From Myxococcales bacterium (GTDB lineage Bacteria > Myxococcota_A > Polyangia > Polyangiales > JADJMO01), in assembly GCA_021783935.1 (NCBI GenBank), contig JAJXTK010000492.1, forward strand, positions 1-5,052: a stretch of 5,052 bases of DNA. Reading direction: 5' to 3'. Under the pieces are notes generated by a model, which saw nothing but the letters and a program-made list of their open reading frames with translations, was not told where the DNA came from and searched no databases. This document shows, in pieces, positions 1 through 5,052 of the stretch; within the stretch, counting starts at the first letter, position 1; each line of letters opens with the position of its first letter. The position numbers and the translations under genes were made by a program.

Positions 1-1
1 C

Positions 2-1876
2 TGCAACTCGGGCACCTGCTCGGTCTCGTGCCCCGGCACGCAGATCAACTGCGGCGGCAGCTGCATCGATCCGGCCACCGATCGCACCCACTGCGGCGCG
101 ACGGTCGGCTGCGGCTTCGGCGGCGCGGGGTCCGGCGGCAACGCGTGCGCGAGCGGCTACGTCTGCAACGCGGGGGTCTGCTCGATTTCGTGCCCCGGCG
201 CGCAGGTCAACTGCGGCGGCGTCTGCGTCGATCCGACCACCGATCGCACTTACTGCGGCGCGACCCTCGCCTGCGGCGTCGGCGGCGTCGGCAGCGCCGG
301 GACCGCGTGCACGAGCGGCTACGCGTGCAGCAGCGCGGCGTGCTCGCTCTCGTGCCCGGGGAGCGAGGTCAACTGCGGCGGCAGCTGCGTCGACACGCAG
401 ACCGATCTCGCCAACTGCGGCGGCTGCAGCAGGCCGTGCGCGGCGGGGCAGATCTGCTCGGGCGGCGGCTGCGTGCTCAGCTGCCAGTCGGGGCTCACCA
501 GCTGCGGCGGCAGCTGCGTCAACACGCAGACCGATCTCGCCAACTGCGGCGGCTGCGGCGTCGCGTGCGCCGCCGGCCAGGTCTGCTCCGGAGGCAAGTG
601 CGCGCTCAGCTGCCAAGCGGGGCTCACCCAGTGCAGCAACGTCTGCGTGAACACGCTGACCGACCTCGCCAATTGCGGCGGCTGCAGCAAGGCGTGCGTC
701 GCCGGGCAGGTGTGCTCCAGCAGCGCGTGCGCGCTCACGTGCCAGAGCGGCCTGAACGCCTGCAACGGCACCTGCGTGAACTTCCTGAACGACAACGCCA
801 ACTGCGGCGGCTGCGCGAACGCTTGCGCCCCCGGCCAGGTCTGCTCCGCGGGCAAGTGCGCGCTCAGCTGCCAGTCGGGGCTCACCAACTGCGGCGGCAT
901 GTGCGTGAACTTCCTGAACGACAACGCCAACTGCGGCGGCTGCGGCGTCGCGTGCGCGTCGGGGCAGGCGTGCTCCGCGGGCAAGTGCGCGCTGAGCTGC
1001 CAGTCGGGGCTCACCAACTGCAACAGCTTCTGCCGCGACATCACCTCCGACGCGTCGAACTGCGGGGCGTGCAGCAACGCCTGCGCGACGGGCCTCTCGT
1101 GCGTCTCGAGCAACTGCACGCTCGTGTGCCCGAGCGGCTCGACCGCGTGCGGCCCGACCTGCACCAACACGACCTTCGACCCGGCGAACTGCGGCAGCTG
1201 CGGCAAGCAATGCCCGGCGCCGGCGAACGCGACGCCGATTTGCACCTCGTCGAGCTGCGGCTGGGTCTGCCAAAGCGGCTTCGCCGACTGCAACCACCTC
1301 GCCTCGGACGGCTGCGAGATCGACCTGCAGACCAGCGCGATCAACTGCGGCGCTTGCGGCACCGCGTGCCCGACCGTCCCGAACGCGACCCCGACCTGCA
1401 CGAGCGGGACCTGCGGCTTCACTTGCAACGCGGGGTTTGGCAACTGCGACGGCAACGCCGCCAACGGCTGCGAGGCCAACCTCCTCACCAGCGTCAGCAC
1501 GTGCGGTAGCTGCACCAACGCCTGCACCACCCCGCCGAACTCGACGGCCACGTGCAACGCCGGCAGCTGCGGCTTCACCTGCAACGCGGGTTTTGGCAAC
1601 TGCGACGGCAACGCCACCAACGGCTGCGAGGCCAACCTTCTGACGAGCGCCGCCAACTGCGGTAGCTGCGGCAACGCCTGCACCACCCCGCCGAACTCGA
1701 CGGCCACGTGCAACGCGAGCGCCTGCGGCTTCACGTGCAACGTGGGCTATGCCGACTGCGATGGCATCGCCTCAAACGGCTGCGAGGCCAACCTGCAGAC
1801 GAGCTCGTCCAACTGCGGCTCCTGCGGCAATGCGTGCCCTGCGAGCAAGAGCTGCGTGTCCGGCAGCTGCCAGTGA
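2..1876 (+). CDS. Cysteine-rich tandem-repeat protein, Stig1-like (5' partial, C-terminal 624 aa)
   Basis: The frame is open from the left window edge and ends at TGA 1874-1876, so the start and any signal peptide lie outside. An apparent GTG start at 473 is internal, because the same repeat pattern runs upstream of it. The 624 visible residues contain 106 Cys in thirteen tandem units of 43-54 residues, each with eight Cys in the same order. Recurrent motifs are D-x-x-N-C-G-x-C-G, SCQSGLT and NGCE-x-N-L. The pattern resembles Stig1-type repeats common in secreted proteins of myxobacteria; from memory, automated pipelines sometimes mislabel such proteins as tryptophan synthase alpha chain, which this is not. 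No transmembrane segment, sorting tail or enzymatic domain is visible; the protein ends directly after the last repeat (VSGSCQ). I infer an extracellular or cell-surface protein with disulfide-bonded modules. Its ligand or role cannot be read from sequence. Confidence 0.88.
   Translation, partial: CNSGTCSVSCPGTQINCGGSCIDPATDRTHCGATVGCGFGGAGSGGNACASGYVCNAGVCSISCPGAQVNCGGVCVDPTTDRTYCGATLACGVGGVGSAGTACTSGYACSSAACSLSCPGSEVNCGGSCVDTQTDLANCGGCSRPCAAGQICSGGGCVLSCQSGLTSCGGSCVNTQTDLANCGGCGVACAAGQVCSGGKCALSCQAGLTQCSNVCVNTLTDLANCGGCSKACVAGQVCSSSACALTCQSGLNACNGTCVNFLNDNANCGGCANACAPGQVCSAGKCALSCQSGLTNCGGMCVNFLNDNANCGGCGVACASGQACSAGKCALSCQSGLTNCNSFCRDITSDASNCGACSNACATGLSCVSSNCTLVCPSGSTACGPTCTNTTFDPANCGSCGKQCPAPANATPICTSSSCGWVCQSGFADCNHLASDGCEIDLQTSAINCGACGTACPTVPNATPTCTSGTCGFTCNAGFGNCDGNAANGCEANLLTSVSTCGSCTNACTTPPNSTATCNAGSCGFTCNAGFGNCDGNATNGCEANLLTSAANCGSCGNACTTPPNSTATCNASACGFTCNVGYADCDGIASNGCEANLQTSSSNCGSCGNACPASKSCVSGSCQ
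23..346 (+). repeat. Cys repeats 1-2, 54-aa class (162-bp period)
   Basis: Two units, residues 8-61 and 62-115 of the visible protein, at nt 23-184 and 185-346. Cys spacing is C-x6-C-x3-C-x9-C-x5-C-x11-C-x5-C-x4-C. A Gly-rich insertion (GFGGAGSGG, GVGGVGSAG) lengthens the loop between the fifth and sixth Cys, and CGAT replaces the usual CGGC. Both share SCPG, NCGG and TDR motifs. Codons 1-7 (CNSGTCS) are the tail of a preceding unit, so the array continues upstream of the window. Confidence 0.85.
347..1120 (+). repeat. Cys repeats 3-8, 43-aa class (129-bp period)
   Basis: Six units of exactly 43 residues, starting at nt 347, 476, 605, 734, 863 and 992. Spacing is C-x6-C-x3-C-x9-C-x2-C-x3-C-x5-C-x4-C, and the next unit's first Cys follows after three residues. 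Typical elements are SCQSGLT, CVN, D-x-ANCGGC and GQVCS-x-GKCA. DNA similarity is high between units 6, 7 and 8: 773-815 and 902-944 are identical over 43 nt, and 842-892 matches 971-1021 with one mismatch. This points to recent duplication or gene conversion. Confidence 0.88.
1121..1873 (+). repeat. Cys repeats 9-13, 52-aa class with hybrid end units
   Basis: Units start at nt 1121 (47 aa), 1262, 1418, 1574 (52 aa each) and 1730 (48 aa). The full 52-aa form has spacing C-x6-C-x7-C-x10-C-x2-C-x3-C-x9-C-x4-C, with DCDG, NGCEANL, LTS, NCGSCGNAC and a Pro/Thr-rich loop (TTPPNSTATC, PAPANATPIC). Unit 9 has a 43-aa-class first half and a 52-aa-class second half; unit 13 is the reverse. Units at 1418-1573 and 1574-1729 differ at about 17 of 156 bases by hand alignment, including a 45-nt exact match (1516-1560 and 1672-1716). 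Confidence 0.87.
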
Positions 1877-1900
1877 CGTGATCGGCGCAGGGGTCGGCAA

Positions 1901-1946
1901 GCGCCCCGGCCGCCGCGCGCGCGGAGGCCGTCACACGTCGGGGCGC
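1901..1946. terminator. Possible GC-rich hairpin between convergent genes (weak)
   Basis: The 102-bp gap between the two convergent stop codons contains an 8-bp inverted repeat, GCGCCCCG (1901-1908) with CGGGGCGC (1939-1946). Nested within it is the perfect 12-bp palindrome CCGCGCGCGCGG (1913-1924), flanked by GGCC on both sides (1908-1911, 1926-1929). The nested stem and the outer stem share base 1908, so they would compete slightly. There is no T-tract on either strand. In DNA this GC-rich such palindromes arise easily by chance; the location is the main argument for a bidirectional terminator role. Confidence 0.22.
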
Positions 1947-1978
1947 GGCACCGTGGACGGCGCGGGATCGGCGGCGCG

Positions 1979-2896
1979 CTACGGCCCCTTGGGCGGCGAA
2001 CCCGCGTCGACGTGCGTCGAGCCGGGACCGACGCGCTTGGCGGCTACGAGCGAATCGCCCGCGCGCTTGACGACGTCGACGCCGACCTCGCCCGACGGGG
2101 GCACCCAGACCGCGGCGCCGATCGACACGCTCACGCGCACCGACTCGCCGACTTCGAAGGGACTGGCGGCGACGGCGTCGCGCATGCGGCTCGCGACCAC
2201 GTCGGCGGCGTGCGCGTCGGCACCCGGGAGCAGCACGATGAACTCGTCGTTCTCGAGGCGCGCGAGCACGTCGTACTCGCGGCGGCCGTCGCGCAGACGC
2301 TGGGCGACCCCCTCGAGGATCTCGTCGCCGCGCGGGTGGCCGATCTCGGCGTTGATCGCGCCGAGGCCGTCGACGTCGATGCGCAGGATGGCGTAGCTGT
2401 CCCACGCGCGCGCGGCCCGGCCGTGCTCACGATCGAGCTCTTCGAGGAAACGCCGCCGGTTGGGCAGCTGCGTGAGCGCGTCGGTCGAGGTGATCGCCTC
2501 GAGGCGCTGCGAGAGCTGGTGGGCGCGGCGCTCGGCGGAGCGCTCGCGGGTGACGTCTCGCACGACGCCGATCCAGCCGGCGTCGCCGTCGTCGGACTGG
2601 AAGGCGTGGGCGTGCCAGACGGCGATGCGCATGCGCGGCCGCTTGAGCTCGATCTCGCAGACGGAGCCCCCTTGCGCACCGGGGCGCACCGCCCCGAGGA
2701 ACGCGTCGGGCTCCTCGCACGAGGAGGCCAGCAGCTTGAGCACGTCGGCCTCCGGTCCGCCGATCAACGCGGTGCGCTCGACGCCGAACAGCTCGCCGAG
2801 CCGGCGCCCCACGAGCACGCAAAGACCGGCGCGATCGAAGACGATGAACCCCTCGTCGGCGGCCTCGAGAATCCCCACGAGCGCTTCTTCGTGCAT
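1979..2896 (-). CDS. PAS-GGDEF protein with degenerate active site, likely c-di-GMP binding
   Basis: A soluble 305-aa protein with no signal peptide or membrane segment. Residues about 5-116 form a PAS sensor domain, from DEGFIVFDRAG to the closing GVVRDVTRERS. A charged helical linker (about 114-138) leads into a GGDEF domain (about 138-292) that opens with DALTQLPNRRRF. Retained cyclase landmarks are D174/D176, N182, H187, G190-D191, SIGAA (258-262) and K287. The signature loop is ENDEF (215-219), not GGDEF/GGEEF. The Lys expected six residues after D174 is Gly (G179), and the Arg of the usual AKxxGR is Pro291. An inhibitory-site RxxD (R206-D209) sits five residues before ENDEF, the same spacing as in PleD. 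By family knowledge, an intact site would make c-di-GMP from GTP; I infer this one does not, but may bind c-di-GMP. The ATG start fits the PAS domain edge, though no clear Shine-Dalgarno precedes it. It lies 126 bp downstream of recQ on the same strand. Confidence 0.9.
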   Translation of the reverse strand: MHEEALVGILEAADEGFIVFDRAGLCVLVGRRLGELFGVERTALIGGPEADVLKLLASSCEEPDAFLGAVRPGAQGGSVCEIELKRPRMRIAVWHAHAFQSDDGDAGWIGVVRDVTRERSAERRAHQLSQRLEAITSTDALTQLPNRRRFLEELDREHGRAARAWDSYAILRIDVDGLGAINAEIGHPRGDEILEGVAQRLRDGRREYDVLARLENDEFIVLLPGADAHAADVVASRMRDAVAASPFEVGESVRVSVSIGAAVWVPPSGEVGVDVVKRAGDSLVAAKRVGPGSTHVDAGSPPKGP

Positions 2897-3022
2897 GGCG
2901 GCTGCGAGCGTACCAGAGCCACAGCCGGGCTCGGATGGAGAATGCGCGCGACGTCGGCGCCGCCGAAGGCCCCGCGTCGGCGCGCGCTCTTGCCGATATT
3001 CAGGCCACTCGAGGCGTGCCGC

Positions 3023-4990
3023 TCACGGCGCGCCGGTCGCGCGCACCACCGCGAGGAGCTCGTCGCCGTAGCGCTCGACCTTCTGCTCGCCCATGCCGCG
3101 GACGGCCAGGAGCTCGTCGCGCGAGGCGGGACGCAGGCGCGCGATCTCGAGCAGCGTCGCGTCGTGCGCGACCACGTAAGCGGGCACGCCGCGCGCCTTG
3201 GCGATCTCGGCGCGGCGTGCCCGCAGCGCCTCGAAGACCGCCTCCTGCGAGGAGCTCAGCGCCTCGGCGTCGACCGGCCGCTTGTCGCGCTTGTGCGCCT
3301 TCGGGCGCGCGGCGCGCGGCGCGCGGGCCCGGGGCTCGCTCGGCAGCCGCAAGCGCACCGGACCGGTGCCGGTCATCACGCGCCAGCCCACGTCGGTGAC
3401 GAACGGCACGGGGTGATCGTCCGGCGTCAGATCGACCCAGCCAGCGGCGATCGTGGCGCGGAGCAGCGCCTGCAAGAAGGGCTGCGAGCGGTGCGACAGG
3501 AGGCCGAACGTCGAGAGACGATCGAAGCCGAACCGGACGACGCGCTCGCTCGCCTCGCCGCGCAGCATCTCCGCGACGGCGACGAGGCCGCCCCGTCGCT
3601 GCGCGCGCGCGACGCCTGCGAGCGCCTTGCGCACCTCGACGGCGGCATCCTCGGTCGCCTCCTCGGCCCCGTCCTCCTCGATGGCCTCGCACACGTCGCA
3701 GTGGCCGCAACCGCCGAGCAGCTCCTGCTCGTCGCCGAAGTAGCGCAGGATGAAGTCGTGGCGACAGCTGCGCGCGTCGACGTAGCGCATCAGCTCGCGG
3801 AACAGCCCCCACTGGCGCGCGACCACGTCGGGCGGGGCGGGGCCGTCGCTGCCGAGCTCGCAGAGGCGGCGCCGAATGGCGATGTCGGCGCTGCTGCACA
3901 GCAGCAGTCCGTGCGCCTCGTCGCCGTCGCGCCCCGCGCGGCCGACCTCTTGGTAGTAGGCCTCGAGTGACGCCGGCGGCTGCGCGTGCACGACGACGCG
4001 CACGTCGGCGCGGTCGATGCCCATGCCGAACGCGTTGGTCGCGACGACGACATCGAGGTCGTGCCCGGCGAAGCGCGCGTTCACCTCCGCGCGCACGGCG
4101 GGCTCGAGCCCGGCGTGGTAGGCCGCGCAGCGGTAGCCGTCGTCGGCGAGCGCGCCGGCGAGCTCTTCGGTGGCCTTGCGCGTGGCGCAGTAGACGATCG
4201 CCGCGCCCTTGGCTGCGTGGGGCGATCCGAGCGCGCGCGCGAGGGCCTCGTCGATCGCGCGCCGCCCCTCGCGCTTGCCGTCGACCCAGCGCGCCTCGAG
4301 GTGCAGGTTCGGGCGGGCGAAGCCACGGACGAGCTCGAAACAACCGTCGAGCCCGAGCTGCGCGACGATCTCGGCGCGCACGCGCTGCGTGGCGGTGGCG
4401 GTGCAGGCGAGCACGCGCGATGGCGCGGTGCGCTCGATGAAGTCGCGGATGCGCAGGTAGTCCGGGCGGAAGTCGTGCCCCCACTGGGCGATGCAGTGCG
4501 CCTCGTCGATGGCCACGAGCGACGGTCGGAGACGCGCGACCAGATCGACGAACCAATCGGATGCGAGGCGCTCGGGCGCGCAGTAGAGCAGCGTGTACTC
4601 GCCGCGCGCCAGGCGCGCCTCGCGCGCGCGTCGCTCCTCGGGCTCGAGCGTCGAGGCGAGGAACGTGGCCGAGATGCCGCGCGCGCTGAGCGAGCGGACC
4701 TGATCTTCCATCAGGGCGACCAGCGGCGAGACGACCACGGTGAGCCCCGGCAGCACCGTCGCCGGCAGCTGATAGGTGAGCGACTTGCCGCCCCCCGTCG
4801 GGGCGACCAGCAGCACGCGCCCCTCCCCGAAGAGCAGCGCCTCGATCGCCTCGCGCTGGCCGGCACGGAAGCGCTCGAGCCCGAAGCGTGCGCGCAAGGC
4901 GTCGTCGAGCGCGCGCGGCGAGATCGGCGCGGCGGGCGGCGGAGCGAAGGGCGATGCGGACGGCATCGCGTGGTCGTGTAGCACGAGCAT
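3023..4990 (-). CDS. recQ: ATP-dependent DNA helicase RecQ
   Basis: A complete RecQ-family 3'-5' DNA helicase, 655 aa (E. coli RecQ is about 610). Domains in order: Q motif (FGLERFRAGQ, Gln45); Walker A APTGGGKS (63-70, Lys69); motif Ia SPLVALMEDQV (88-98); DEAH (162-165), followed by the RecQ-type aromatic loop through QWGHDFRPDY (169-178); motif III TATAT (197-201); motif IV VYCATRK (266-272); motif V ATNAFGMGIDR (317-327); motif VI QEVGRAGRDG (347-356). A zinc site follows with C409, C428, C431 and C434, then a winged-helix RQC domain (about 448-540), a basic linker (about 551-573) and an HRDC domain (about 576-652). All catalytic motifs look intact. The family unwinds forks, D-loops and recombination intermediates. 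The start is uncertain: ATG at 4990 and ATG at 4966 (residue 9) are both plausible, and neither has a clear Shine-Dalgarno. The stop TGA is at 3025-3023. Confidence 0.97.
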   Translation of the reverse strand: MLVLHDHAMPSASPFAPPPAAPISPRALDDALRARFGLERFRAGQREAIEALLFGEGRVLLVAPTGGGKSLTYQLPATVLPGLTVVVSPLVALMEDQVRSLSARGISATFLASTLEPEERRAREARLARGEYTLLYCAPERLASDWFVDLVARLRPSLVAIDEAHCIAQWGHDFRPDYLRIRDFIERTAPSRVLACTATATQRVRAEIVAQLGLDGCFELVRGFARPNLHLEARWVDGKREGRRAIDEALARALGSPHAAKGAAIVYCATRKATEELAGALADDGYRCAAYHAGLEPAVRAEVNARFAGHDLDVVVATNAFGMGIDRADVRVVVHAQPPASLEAYYQEVGRAGRDGDEAHGLLLCSSADIAIRRRLCELGSDGPAPPDVVARQWGLFRELMRYVDARSCRHDFILRYFGDEQELLGGCGHCDVCEAIEEDGAEEATEDAAVEVRKALAGVARAQRRGGLVAVAEMLRGEASERVVRFGFDRLSTFGLLSHRSQPFLQALLRATIAAGWVDLTPDDHPVPFVTDVGWRVMTGTGPVRLRLPSEPRARAPRAARPKAHKRDKRPVDAEALSSSQEAVFEALRARRAEIAKARGVPAYVVAHDATLLEIARLRPASRDELLAVRGMGEQKVERYGDELLAVVRATGAP

Positions 4991-5052
4991 GTTCGGTGTC
5001 GTTGGGCGACCCGTCGCGGTTGCGTGCAGCGCGCACCGACGACGCGTGCGTG

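Noticed and set aside
347..1120. Regular 129-bp periodicity resembling a CRISPR or satellite array
   Set aside because: The period is a multiple of three, the units diverge mostly in a codon-compatible way, and they encode conserved Cys. It is a coding tandem repeat.
28..1509. Long + strand open frame, Arg/Leu-rich (493 aa)
   Set aside because: It is a frame-shifted shadow of the Cys-repeat gene. Its apparent repetition mirrors the DNA repeats, and its Arg-rich composition is typical of off-frame reading in GC-rich DNA.
319..1740. Long minus-strand open frame (473 aa) antisense to the Cys-repeat gene
   Set aside because: It exists because the repeated codons on the + strand carry no stop in that antisense phase. 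The + frame has thirteen regular eight-Cys units with spacing conserved in residues, which is decisive.
2985..3005. Small AT-richer patch (GATATTCA on the + strand) upstream of the PAS-GGDEF gene as a possible -10 element
   Set aside because: No matching -35 element or -24/-12 pair is visible at proper spacing; one short AT-rich patch is not enough.
2012..3970. Long + strand open frame (652 aa) and a similar one at 3986-4981
   Set aside because: Both run antisense to the PAS-GGDEF and/or recQ genes, and the first spans parts of both. Composition is biased to Ala, Arg, Asp and His with no recognisable domain.
3000..5036. Minus-strand open frame of 678 aa, longer than recQ itself
   Set aside because: Same strand but shifted frame, extremely Arg/Ala-rich, no motifs. 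The frame ending at 3023 carries every RecQ motif.
4991..5052. Region upstream of recQ searched for promoter or SOS box
   Set aside because: Only 62 bp are available, and no LexA-like palindrome, -35/-10 pair or clear Shine-Dalgarno was found.

Overview
This GC-rich window holds three protein genes: a cysteine-repeat protein on the + strand that is cut off at the left edge, and two genes on the - strand, a PAS-GGDEF signalling protein and a RecQ helicase. The strongly G/C-ending codons and the Stig1-like cysteine repeats suggest a myxobacterium or relative (Myxococcota). That is inferred from composition and repeat style; no rRNA or other phylogenetic marker is present.

Layout: positions 2-1876 encode the C-terminal 624 residues of a probably secreted protein made almost entirely of thirteen tandem eight-cysteine repeats (106 Cys, about 17%). 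A 102-bp gap (1877-1978) separates it from the convergent gene at 2896-1979, which encodes a soluble 305-aa PAS-GGDEF protein. After a further 126-bp gap comes recQ (4990-3023), a complete 655-aa RecQ helicase. The last 62 bp lie upstream of recQ and hold nothing I can name. No tRNA, rRNA, CRISPR array, insertion sequence or attachment site was seen.

How the genes relate: recQ and the PAS-GGDEF gene are co-directional, with recQ upstream, and could share a transcript, but nothing in the sequence shows a functional link. The Cys-repeat gene is a separate convergent unit.

The two most interesting points are these. (1) The GGDEF domain has ENDEF where GGDEF/GGEEF belongs and lacks other GTP-contacting residues, yet keeps a correctly spaced RxxD inhibitory site, so it looks more like a c-di-GMP receptor than a cyclase. 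(2) The cysteine repeats fall into three spacing classes that all switch at the same point inside the repeat. This shows that the duplicating module is offset by about half a repeat from the apparent unit. I found no convincing undescribed multi-gene system.
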